Below, piece after piece: positions 51,878 through 59,841 of a stretch of DNA of 64,000 bases. The notes below the pieces were generated by a model. It saw nothing but the letters and a program-made list of their open reading frames with translations. It was not told the DNA's origin and did not search any database. The position numbers and the translations under genes are program-made. The stretch is from Betaproteobacteria bacterium (lineage in GTDB: Bacteria > Pseudomonadota > Gammaproteobacteria > Burkholderiales > Usitatibacteraceae). Location of the stretch: the NCBI GenBank assembly GCA_016720855.1, contig JADKJU010000002.1, positions 248,001 through 312,000 of the forward strand, in the 5' to 3' direction. Each line of letters begins with the position of its first letter. The stretch's first letter is position 1.

Positions 51878-52582
51878 CTAGAAGCGCCAGCCGGCCTTGG
51901 CCGATAGCGTGTTGTTGCTGCCCAGCTTTTCCACCTCGAAGGCAAGGTTCAGGATGGCGAGGTTCACGTTGAGGCCGACGAAGACGCGGCTCTTGCTGAA
52001 TTGCTCGTCGGAGAGGGACGTGCCGTTGGCCTCCGCGGCGGTGCGCACCACGCCCGCGCCGATGTACGGCGTCGCGACCGTGAACACCTTGGATACCATG
52101 ACGTCCGCGGCAAGCGTCGAGATCCTGACCCCGCCCATGTCCGAGGAAACCGTGCCCGAGGCGCGCAACGCGACCGCCGGCGTGGTGATGCCATCGGCGA
52201 GCACCGCATACCGCGCGTCGAGGCCGAACACCGTCGCATTCACGTTGGATGCCGCGCCCACGAAGGCCCCGATGTCGAAGCCACCGGGCAGGCCCTTGTA
52301 GATGTGCAGCTTGGGCACCGCGATGTAGTCGGGCGAACCGTTGCCTGCGAGGCTGAAGACACCGGAATTCGTCACTTCCGTGGCCGAGACTTCGAGCCCG
52401 ATATCGAAGCCCGTGAGCCCCAGCGGTGTCGCGGGCGTGACCCCCTTGTACGAGAGCGCGGCGCCCAGGTCCTCCGAAAGGCTCCGGAACTGGCTCTGGC
52501 TGAGCGAGCCGAGCAACGGAAAATCCCCCGCGGCAGCCGGAAGTGCGCAGGCAAGCAGCGAGGCAAGCAGCAGTCTTTTCAT
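51878..52582 (-). CDS. Small secreted beta-barrel-like protein (probable outer membrane)
   Basis: This 234-aa protein has a signal peptide (about residues 1-18, LPAAAG). The mature part is rich in alternating hydrophobic strands with Gly and Ala (FDIGAFVGAASNVNATVFGLDARYAVL, VFVGLNVNLAILNLAFEV), and it ends in the aromatic C-terminal signature GWRF typical of outer-membrane barrels. I do not recognise the family. The start is 3 bp after the HMG-CoA-lyase-like gene, so they share a transcript. It may let the operon's substrate cross the outer membrane (inference). Confidence 0.75.
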   Translation of the reverse strand: MKRLLLASLLACALPAAAGDFPLLGSLSQSQFRSLSEDLGAALSYKGVTPATPLGLTGFDIGLEVSATEVTNSGVFSLAGNGSPDYIAVPKLHIYKGLPGGFDIGAFVGAASNVNATVFGLDARYAVLADGITTPAVALRASGTVSSDMGGVRISTLAADVMVSKVFTVATPYIGAGVVRTAAEANGTSLSDEQFSKSRVFVGLNVNLAILNLAFEVEKLGSNNTLSAKAGWRF

Positions 52583-52585
52583 CGG

Positions 52586-53521
52586 TCAGCCCTTGAGGGT
52601 TTCGGGAAGGTCGTGCCGCTCCAGGCTCTTGCCGGCCTTGGCCACCTGGCCGGGCGTGTCGTGCCCCACGATACCGGGTATGCGGCGGGAAGCGGCGATG
52701 AGTCTGTCGAGATCCACGCCGGTGTCGTGGCCCATGTCCTGGAGCATGTTGACCATGTCCTCGGTGCAGATGTTGCCGGTGGCACCGGGCGCGAAGGGGC
52801 AGCCACCCAGGCCGGAGACGGATCCGTCGAAGGAGCGAACGCCCGCCTCGATGCCCGCGATCACGTTCGCGAGGCCCATGCCGCGCGTGTTGTGGAAGTG
52901 CAGCGTGTAGAACGCGTCGTCCGTGCCGGGGAAGCGGTCGAGCACGCGCGCCGTGAGCGCCTCCACCTGCCGGGGATTGGCCATGCCGGTGGTGTCCGCG
53001 AGCGAGATGCCGTCCACGCCCGCGGCCCGGAAGGCCTCGACGAAGCGCAGCACCGCGCTCTCGTCCACCTTGCCCTCGAAGGGGCAACCGAAGGTGGTGG
53101 ACAGGCTCATCGTCATCCTGATCCCGGCCTCGTGCGCCGCCCGCACCATCGTCGGCAGATCGGCCAGGGACTGCTCGTGGGAGCGGTTGATATTGGCGCG
53201 ATTGTGCGATTCCGAGGCCGACATGACGCCGTTCACCTCGTCCGGCTTCCTCGCGGTGGCGGCCGCATTCTGCACGCCCCGGAGATTGGGCACCAGGGCC
53301 ACGTACACCACGCCCGGCACGCGTTCGATGCCCGCGAGCACCTCGTTTGCGTCCGCGAGGGCCGGAATGGCCCTGGGGCTCACGAAGGAGGTCACCTCGA
53401 TCTTGTGCAGGCCCGTGCGCGACAGTTCGTCGATGAGCGAGACCTTCGTCGCCGTCGGGATGAAGGTCTTCTCCATCTGGAATCCGTCGCGAACAGCGAC
53501 GTCGTTGATGTGGAGGCGCAT
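52586..53521 (-). CDS. Hydroxymethylglutaryl-CoA lyase-like enzyme
   Basis: This 311-aa TIM-barrel of the HMGL family has VAVRDGFQMEKTFIPTATK at the N-terminus (metal-site Asp), VTSFVSPRAIPALAD, LHFHNTRGMGLAN (metal-site His pair) and the family's catalytic-cysteine signature VSGLGGCPFAPGATGN. Such enzymes cleave HMG-CoA to acetoacetate and acetyl-CoA in leucine breakdown, or related 3-hydroxy-acyl-CoA esters. ATG 53521 gives MRLHINDVAVRDGFQ; upstream codons overlap ppc and are not conserved. It heads the operon leading to the ABC importer and secreted lyase. Confidence 0.9.
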   Translation of the reverse strand: MRLHINDVAVRDGFQMEKTFIPTATKVSLIDELSRTGLHKIEVTSFVSPRAIPALADANEVLAGIERVPGVVYVALVPNLRGVQNAAATARKPDEVNGVMSASESHNRANINRSHEQSLADLPTMVRAAHEAGIRMTMSLSTTFGCPFEGKVDESAVLRFVEAFRAAGVDGISLADTTGMANPRQVEALTARVLDRFPGTDDAFYTLHFHNTRGMGLANVIAGIEAGVRSFDGSVSGLGGCPFAPGATGNICTEDMVNMLQDMGHDTGVDLDRLIAASRRIPGIVGHDTPGQVAKAGKSLERHDLPETLKG

Positions 53522-53579
53522 GGGGAGCCCGGGTCCGGAAAGGTGGATTTTACCCCGCGATTCGGCGAAGCTTGGCGCC

Positions 53580-56330
53580 ATGGGCACACTCGACAAGGAC
53601 GCCGCGCTCACCGCGGACATCCGGCTGCTGGGGCGCATCCTCGGCGATACCCTCAAACTGCACGAGGGCGAGGCCACCTACGCGCTCATCGAGACCCTGC
53701 GCCAGCTTGCCGTGGCGAGCCGCCGGCTGGAGGACGTGACCTCGCGCCGCTCCCTTGCCGACACCCTGGATGACCTGACCGACGACCAGGCAGTCGTGGT
53801 GGTGCGGGCGTTCAGCTACTTCTCGCTGCTCGCCAACATCGCCGAGGACCGGCACCACATCCGGCGCCAGCGCGAGAACCGCCGCCAGGGGTCGAAGCCG
53901 CTTGCCTCGACGCTGCGCGGGCTCTTCGCCGACGCGCTCGAGCGCGGCACGACGCGGGCCGAGGGCATGGCCACGCTCTCGGAAGTGCGCGTCACCCCCG
54001 TCCTCACCGCCCACCCCACGGAAGTGCAGCGCCGCAGCACGCTGGACATCCAGCTCGCCATCGCGGATGGGCTGGCCCGGCTCGACAGCGCCGACCTGCT
54101 GGAGGAGGAGCGCACGGCAGCCGAAGGGGAGCTTCGCCGGCTGGTGGCCACCCTCTGGCAGACGCGAATGCTGCGCGCCGTGAAGCTGGGGGTGAAGGAC
54201 GAGATCGAGAACGCGCTCGCCTACTTCGACTACACGTTCATCGATGCCGTGCCGCGCATCCATGGCGACATCGAGGACTCGGTGGCGCAGCTTCCGGGCG
54301 ACGCGCCGGCTCCCGCCTTGCCCACGGTCCTTTCCATCGGCAGCTGGGTAGGCGGCGACCGCGATGGCAATCCCTTCGTCACCGCCGAGATGCTCGAGCA
54401 CGCCTTTCGCCGGCAGGCGGAGATCGCCTTCGACCACTATTTCCGGGAGGTGCATGCGCTCGGGGCGGCGCTGCCCATTTCCGGGCTGCTGATCCGGCTG
54501 ACTCCCGCGATGAAGGCTCTCGTGGAGCAGTCCTCCGACCGGTCGCCCTTCCGGCAGGACGAGCCGTATCGCCGGGCGCTGACGGGCATGTTCGCGCGGC
54601 TGGCGGCGACGGCCGCGGACTTGGGGCTCAAGCGCGAGCACCGCACGGCAGTGGGAAAGGGCGAGCCGTACGCGGATGCGCAGGCGTTCGCCGCCGACCT
54701 GGAGGTGGTCGACGAAAGCCTTCGCGCCGGCAACGCGGCCATGCTGGCCGACGGGCGCCTGCGCCACCTGCGGCGCGCGGTGCGCACCTTCGGATTCCAC
54801 CTCGCCACGGTGGACCTGCGGCAGAACGCGGACGTTCACGAGCAGGTGGTCGCCGAATTGCTGCGCGTGGCTCGCGTGGCGCCCGATTACCTCGCGCTGG
54901 AGGAGGCCGCGCGGCAGAAGGTCCTGCTCGCCGAGCTGGCCACGCCGCGACCCTTGCGCTCCCCGTTCGCGGACTACTCGGACCTGACGAAGGAAGAACT
55001 CGCCATCGTCAGCGCGGCAGCCAGGGTGCACGCCTCGCTGGGGCCGGAGTCGATCCGCCAGTACGTGATCTCCAAGGCCGAGAGTGTTTCGGACCTGCTG
55101 GAAGTGGCGGTGATGCTCAAGGAGGCGGGTCTCGTCGTCCCGGGCGGGAAACCGGTCTCGAAGCTGCAGATCGTGCCGCTCTTCGAGACGATCGACGACC
55201 TTCGCCAGGCGCCCGCGACGATGCGCGCGTGGTTCGCGCTGCCAGAGGCGAAGTCGATGGTGGCCTGTCTCGGTGGCGTGCAGGAAGTGATGCTCGGCTA
55301 CTCCGACAGCAACAAGGACGGCGGCTACGTCACCTCCAACTGGGAGCTCTACAAGGCGGAGGCGGAGCTGGTGGCGGTGTACCGCGAAGCGCGCGTGCGC
55401 CTTCGCTTCTTCCACGGACGCGGTGGCACCGTGGGGCGCGGCGGCGGACCCTCGTACGAGGCGATCCTCGCGCAGCCGCCGGGAAGCGTGCAGGGCGAAT
55501 TGCGGCTCACGGAACAGGGCGAGGTGATCGCGGGCAAGTACGCCAACCGCGACATCGGCAGGAGAAACCTCGAAGCGCTCGTTGCCGCCACGGTGCGCGC
55601 AACCCTGGACGAGGCGCCGCGTGAGGAGCATGCGGAATACCACGCGGCGATGGAGGAGATTTCCAGGTCGGCCATGGCGGCGTACCGCGGGCTCGTGTAC
55701 GAGACGCCCGGATTCGTGGAGTACTTCCGCGCTTCCACCCCGATCCGCGAGATAGCCGAACTCAACATCGGCTCGCGCCCGGCCTCGCGCAAGCCCTCGC
55801 AGAGGATCGAGGACCTGCGCGCGATTCCCTGGGTGTTCTCCTGGGCGCAGTGCCGCGTGATGCTGCCGGGGTGGTACGGGCTGGGCAGCGCCGTGGAAGC
55901 GTTCATCGCCAGGCGCGGGGACAAGGGCCGGGCGCTGCTGCAGGAGATGTGGCGCGAGTGGCCGTTCTTCGGCGCCATGCTGTCCAACCTGGAGATGCTG
56001 CTCGCCAAGGCAGACCTGTCCGTGGCCGCGCGCTACAAGGAACTGGTGCCGGATGCGAACCAGGCGGACGAGATCTTCGGGCGCATCCGCAGCGAGATGG
56101 ATTTCACGGTGAAGGCCTTCCTCACCATCACCGCGAGCAAGGGTTTCCTCGAGAAAAACCCCGCTCTCGCGCGCTCGATCCGCAACCGCTTCCCCTACCT
56201 CGATCCCCTGAACCACCTGCAGGTGGAGCTCCTCAAGCGCTACCGCGCCGGGGATTCCGAGCAGAAGGTGCACCGCGGCATCCACCTCACCATCAACGGG
56301 CTGGCCGCCGGCCTTCGCAACTCCGGCTGA
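53580..56330 (+). CDS. ppc: Phosphoenolpyruvate carboxylase
   Basis: PPC carboxylates phosphoenolpyruvate to oxaloacetate, refilling the TCA cycle. The 916-aa protein has the catalytic His in TAHPTEVQRRSTLD, GSWVGGDRDGNPFVT, GYSDSNKDGGYV, the catalytic FFHGRGGTVGRGGGP, and ends NGLAAGLRNSG in the usual way. ATG 53580 matches the family N-terminus; the frame upstream overlaps the divergent HMGL gene. The 58-bp gap separates the two divergent genes. Confidence 0.97.
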   Translation: MGTLDKDAALTADIRLLGRILGDTLKLHEGEATYALIETLRQLAVASRRLEDVTSRRSLADTLDDLTDDQAVVVVRAFSYFSLLANIAEDRHHIRRQRENRRQGSKPLASTLRGLFADALERGTTRAEGMATLSEVRVTPVLTAHPTEVQRRSTLDIQLAIADGLARLDSADLLEEERTAAEGELRRLVATLWQTRMLRAVKLGVKDEIENALAYFDYTFIDAVPRIHGDIEDSVAQLPGDAPAPALPTVLSIGSWVGGDRDGNPFVTAEMLEHAFRRQAEIAFDHYFREVHALGAALPISGLLIRLTPAMKALVEQSSDRSPFRQDEPYRRALTGMFARLAATAADLGLKREHRTAVGKGEPYADAQAFAADLEVVDESLRAGNAAMLADGRLRHLRRAVRTFGFHLATVDLRQNADVHEQVVAELLRVARVAPDYLALEEAARQKVLLAELATPRPLRSPFADYSDLTKEELAIVSAAARVHASLGPESIRQYVISKAESVSDLLEVAVMLKEAGLVVPGGKPVSKLQIVPLFETIDDLRQAPATMRAWFALPEAKSMVACLGGVQEVMLGYSDSNKDGGYVTSNWELYKAEAELVAVYREARVRLRFFHGRGGTVGRGGGPSYEAILAQPPGSVQGELRLTEQGEVIAGKYANRDIGRRNLEALVAATVRATLDEAPREEHAEYHAAMEEISRSAMAAYRGLVYETPGFVEYFRASTPIREIAELNIGSRPASRKPSQRIEDLRAIPWVFSWAQCRVMLPGWYGLGSAVEAFIARRGDKGRALLQEMWREWPFFGAMLSNLEMLLAKADLSVAARYKELVPDANQADEIFGRIRSEMDFTVKAFLTITASKGFLEKNPALARSIRNRFPYLDPLNHLQVELLKRYRAGDSEQKVHRGIHLTINGLAAGLRNSG

Positions 56331-56370
56331 TTTCCGGAGGCGGTTCCGGAGAACCCGATACCTGTCCCCT

Positions 56371-57573
56371 TCAGGATACGACGCCGGCCGTGCGCAGGGA
56401 TTGAAGACGCGCGTCGTCGTAGCCGATGGCGCGCAGCACCTCGTCGGTATGCGCCCCCAGCTTCGGCCCGATCCACTTCGTCTCTCCGGGCGTGGCGGAG
56501 AGCTTCGGCACGATGCCGGGCAGCAGCAGGTCCTCCTCGCCCAGCTTGTGGCGCTCGATCATGCCGCGTGCCTGGTAGTGCAGGTCGGCGGCGATGTCGG
56601 CGATCGAATAGATGCGGCCCGAGGGCACCTCGGCCTTCTCCAGCACCGCGAGCGCCCCGTCGAGATCGACCGTGGCGGTCCACTCGCCGATGGCACGATC
56701 GAGTTCCTCCGTGCGCTTCACCCGCCCGGCGTTGCCGGCGAGCGAGGGATCGTCCGCGAGGTCGGGCCGGCCGATGACCTTCATCATCCGCTTGAAGATG
56801 GAATCGGCATTCGCGCCGATGACGACATACTTCCCGTCGCCGCACCGGTAGGTGTTCGATGGCACGATGCCGGGCAGGGCCGAGCCGGTACGCTCGCGAA
56901 CGTTGCCGCCCATCCCGTATTCCGGAAGCGTGGATTCCATCATCGCGAACACCGCCTCGTAGAGCGCCACATCGACCACCTGCCCCGTGCCCGAGGTGGC
57001 GCGGTGGTGGATGGCCGTGAGTGCCCCGATGACGCCGAACAGGGCTGCGAGCGAATCGCCGATGGAGATGCCCACGCGGACCGGCGCGCGGTCCGGGTAG
57101 CCGGTGATATGGCGCATGCCGCCCATCGATTCGCCAATGGCGCCGAAGCCGGGACGATCCTTGTACGGGCCGGTCTGGCCGAAGCCGGAGAGCCGCACCA
57201 TCACGAGGCCCGGATTGGCTTTCGAGAGCGCGTCGTAGCCCAGGCCCCACTTCTCCATCGTGCCCGGACGGAAGTTCTCCACCACGATGTCCGCCGTGGC
57301 GACGAGATCCCGCACCACCTGCTGACCTTCGGGCGCCTTCAGGTTCACGGCGATCGATTTCTTGTTGCGCGCCTGGGCGTACCACCAGAGCGAATTGCCC
57401 TCGTGGAGCTGGCGCCATTTGCGAAGCGGGTCGCCCTCGCCCGGCGACTCGATCTTGATCACGTCGGCACCGAATTCGGCGAGCAGGCGCGCGCAGTAGG
57501 GGCCGGCGATGAGCGTGCCCATCTCGACGACCTTGAGGTTGGCGAGCGCGGCAGTGGTCGATTTCGAGGTCAT
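56371..57573 (-). CDS. Class III (CaiB/BaiF/Frc) CoA-transferase
   Basis: This 400-aa family III CoA-transferase has LKVVEMGTLIAGPYCARLLAEFGADVIKIE, NKKSIAVNLKAPEGQQVV, VENFRPGTMEKWGL and RVGISIGDSLAALFGVIGAL. It moves CoA between carboxylic acids; the acids cannot be read from sequence. ATG 57573 has a ribosome-binding site (GGGAGA) and overlaps the stop of the MFS gene (ATGA), so transport and activation are co-expressed. It converges on ppc with 40 bp between stops. Confidence 0.93.
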   Translation of the reverse strand: MTSKSTTAALANLKVVEMGTLIAGPYCARLLAEFGADVIKIESPGEGDPLRKWRQLHEGNSLWWYAQARNKKSIAVNLKAPEGQQVVRDLVATADIVVENFRPGTMEKWGLGYDALSKANPGLVMVRLSGFGQTGPYKDRPGFGAIGESMGGMRHITGYPDRAPVRVGISIGDSLAALFGVIGALTAIHHRATSGTGQVVDVALYEAVFAMMESTLPEYGMGGNVRERTGSALPGIVPSNTYRCGDGKYVVIGANADSIFKRMMKVIGRPDLADDPSLAGNAGRVKRTEELDRAIGEWTATVDLDGALAVLEKAEVPSGRIYSIADIAADLHYQARGMIERHKLGEEDLLLPGIVPKLSATPGETKWIGPKLGAHTDEVLRAIGYDDARLQSLRTAGVVS

Positions 57574-58841
57574 GACGTCTCCCTGTGCGGCCGGCGAGGG
57601 CCGGGATGGGAATGGGGCCATTTTTCCACCCCTGCCAGCCGCGCTCGTTTCCAGAGAAAGGCCGCGATGGCCAGGTTCACGAGATTCCACGCGATGCCGT
57701 TCAGGAACGCTGCGTGGTACGACCCCGTGAGGTCGAAGATCTTCCCCGACATCCACCCGCCCAGCGCCATGCCCAGGAGGGTGCACATGATCACGGCCCC
57801 CGTGCACGCGCCGGCCTCGCGCGCCGGGAAATGCTCGCGGACGATGATCGCGTAGGAGGGCACGATGCCGCCCTGGAAGAGCCCGAAGAGGATGGAAATG
57901 ACGTACAGCGGCACGAGCCCGTCGAAAGGCAGGAAGAGCGCCAGTGCCACCATCTGCAGGAAGGAACCCAGCAGCAGCGTGCGCAGCCCGCCGATGTGGT
58001 CGCAGATCCACCCGGAAACGAGGCGGCTCACGATGCCGAAGCCGAGCATCAGGGAGAGCATCTGCGCCCCGCGGGCCGCGCCGTAGCCGAGATCGCCGCA
58101 GTAGGCGACGATGTGCACCTGCGGCATCGACATGGCCACGCAGCACGCTGTCCCCGCGATCATCAGCAGCGCGAGCGCGGCGTGGGGCGTGAGCCCGAAA
58201 GGCCGATCGGGCGACGAGGTGCCGTTCGACGGCGCAGTGGAGGCAACGGCTTCCGGCGGCCGCTTGTGGAGCAGGAGCGCCAGCACCGTCATCGAGACGC
58301 CGCAGAAAATGCCCATCCAGATGTAGCCCTGCCGCCATCCCACTGTCTCGACGAAGTGCTGCACCACCGGAGGCCAGATGGCACCGCCCAGGTAATTGCC
58401 GCTCGCGCAAACCGCGACCGCGATGCCGCGTCGCTTGACCCACCACAGCGAGGTGTCCGCGAGCAGCGGCGAGAAGGTGGCGGAAATGCCGAGGAACCCC
58501 AATACCACGCCGTGCAGAAGGTTGAAGAGGTGGATGTCGTCCGCGAACGCGGCGCCGACATAGCCCAGGCCGATGCAGGTCGAACCGACGAGAAGCGGCA
58601 CCATCACCCCGAAGCGATCCGCAAGCCGGCCCATGAGTACGCCGCCCACGCCCATGCCGATCATCAGGAGCGAATAGGGCATCGAGGCATCGGCCCGCAC
58701 CACGCCGAATTCCGCCTGTACCGCCGGCAACACCACCGGCACCACGTACATGACACTGGCGCCGATGGTCATGATGGCGAGCGTGACCACCAGGCGGAAG
58801 GCTGCGTACGGAGAGTCGGCTCGTGGCTCCATCGAGCGCAC
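57570..58841 (-). CDS. MFS transporter (oxalate/formate-antiporter-like)
   Basis: This 423-aa transporter has twelve predicted spans and MFS motif A between spans 2 and 3 (GVLMGRLADRFGVMVPL), with a repeat-like GWICDHIGGLRTLLLG in the second half. It resembles monocarboxylate/oxalate-formate antiporter-type MFS proteins. It is coupled to a family III CoA-transferase, so it probably moves the organic acid that the transferase activates. GTG 58841 has GAGGGG at suitable distance; ATG 58832 is the alternative. Confidence 0.9.
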   Translation of the reverse strand: MRSMEPRADSPYAAFRLVVTLAIMTIGASVMYVVPVVLPAVQAEFGVVRADASMPYSLLMIGMGVGGVLMGRLADRFGVMVPLLVGSTCIGLGYVGAAFADDIHLFNLLHGVVLGFLGISATFSPLLADTSLWWVKRRGIAVAVCASGNYLGGAIWPPVVQHFVETVGWRQGYIWMGIFCGVSMTVLALLLHKRPPEAVASTAPSNGTSSPDRPFGLTPHAALALLMIAGTACCVAMSMPQVHIVAYCGDLGYGAARGAQMLSLMLGFGIVSRLVSGWICDHIGGLRTLLLGSFLQMVALALFLPFDGLVPLYVISILFGLFQGGIVPSYAIIVREHFPAREAGACTGAVIMCTLLGMALGGWMSGKIFDLTGSYHAAFLNGIAWNLVNLAIAAFLWKRARLAGVEKWPHSHPGPRRPHRETS

Positions 58842-58848
58842 AGGATAC

Positions 58849-58934
58849 CCCTCACCTCCACCCCACTCCCCGAGGAAGGAGGAGCCTGCCGATCGCGAGG
58901 GTTCGCCCGGCGCTGGACAGGCCGGGGGTGAGGG
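58849..58934. repeat. CCCTCACC-type intergenic repeat (imperfect)
   Basis: CCCTCACC (58849-58856), followed by a C-rich run, is matched by GGTGAGGG (58927-58934) in the gap between the nitroreductase and MFS genes. It is a degraded relative of the repeat at 61600-61636. Confidence 0.5.
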
Positions 58935-58940
58935 TTGCGG

Positions 58941-59678
58941 CTACGCTTCCTTCGGGTACCCCACCGTCTGCGCGAAGGTGACGAACTGGTCCTCGTCCAG
59001 CCGCATCGCCCGCGCGAGCTTCGCGTAATCCACCGCGCCCCGGAAGACCGTGGCGAGCCCCGCGCAGGCGCAGTAGAGGTACACGTTCTGGCCCGTGAAC
59101 GCGCTGTCGACCGAGCAGAAGAGCTTGCAGTTCTCCGGCGTGAGCTCCGACATGCGCGCGCCGTTCGCCACGTACACGAGGTTGAGGGGCGCGGTGCGCA
59201 CGAAGTCCTGCTGCCCGGTCTGCGCGCGGATGTCGCCCGCCGGGTGCGGCAGGAGCGCGTGGCGCTTCGGGTCATACAGCCACAACCCGTCCTCCATGGC
59301 CGCGTAGACGTCGATCACGGCAATGTGGCGCCAGCTGGGCGCCGTGCGGTCGCCGCTGGCGCGGTTGACCCCGTAGGCAGCCCACAGGAGGTCGGACAGC
59401 ACCTGCTCGGGTATCCGGCGATTGGAGAATTCGCGCGTGGAGCGGCGCAGCGACAGCGCTTGCATGAGCGGCATGCCGCCTTCCTTCGCAGGCGCCGGCA
59501 GCAGCCGCACCTGTTCGGGAGCCATCGCAGGCGCCGCGGCCGTCGCCGCCGGGATAAGCCCCGGCAAGATGATCGCCGCACCGGCAAAGGCAGCGCCGGT
59601 GTTGCTCAGGAATTCGCGGCGGGAATACCGGGCGGCGGCGGCGGGAAATTCGTCGCTCCGGTGACGAGGGGTTGTCAT
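58941..59678 (-). CDS. Tat-exported SagB-type nitroreductase-family protein
   Basis: This 245-aa protein has a twin-arginine signal (SRREFLSNTGAAFAGAAIIL, Arg20-Arg21), so it is probably exported folded with its flavin. The mature part has the nitroreductase-fold segments LSLRRSTREFSNRRIPEQVLSDLLWAAYG and CACAGLATVFRGAVD, as in SagB-type oxidoreductases. The substrate is unknown; no peptide precursor or cyclodehydratase gene is nearby, so a role in azole peptide synthesis is not supported. ATG 59678 follows a strong GAGGAGG ribosome-binding site. Confidence 0.88.
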   Translation of the reverse strand: MTTPRHRSDEFPAAAARYSRREFLSNTGAAFAGAAIILPGLIPAATAAAPAMAPEQVRLLPAPAKEGGMPLMQALSLRRSTREFSNRRIPEQVLSDLLWAAYGVNRASGDRTAPSWRHIAVIDVYAAMEDGLWLYDPKRHALLPHPAGDIRAQTGQQDFVRTAPLNLVYVANGARMSELTPENCKLFCSVDSAFTGQNVYLYCACAGLATVFRGAVDYAKLARAMRLDEDQFVTFAQTVGYPKEA

Positions 59679-59841
59679 GGCAGCCTCCTCGGGATCCCCT
59701 GAGGGCGCCACGGGACGCGGCGTTCAGGCGACCTGGTGTTTCTCAATCCTAGCCCGCGTATCGGCGGGAGAATTGATGGGGGTCAAGCAAGCATTCGTGC
59801 CGGCGCTGATGCAACGGGAATGGGCCGGCGTTCGGCGCTCG

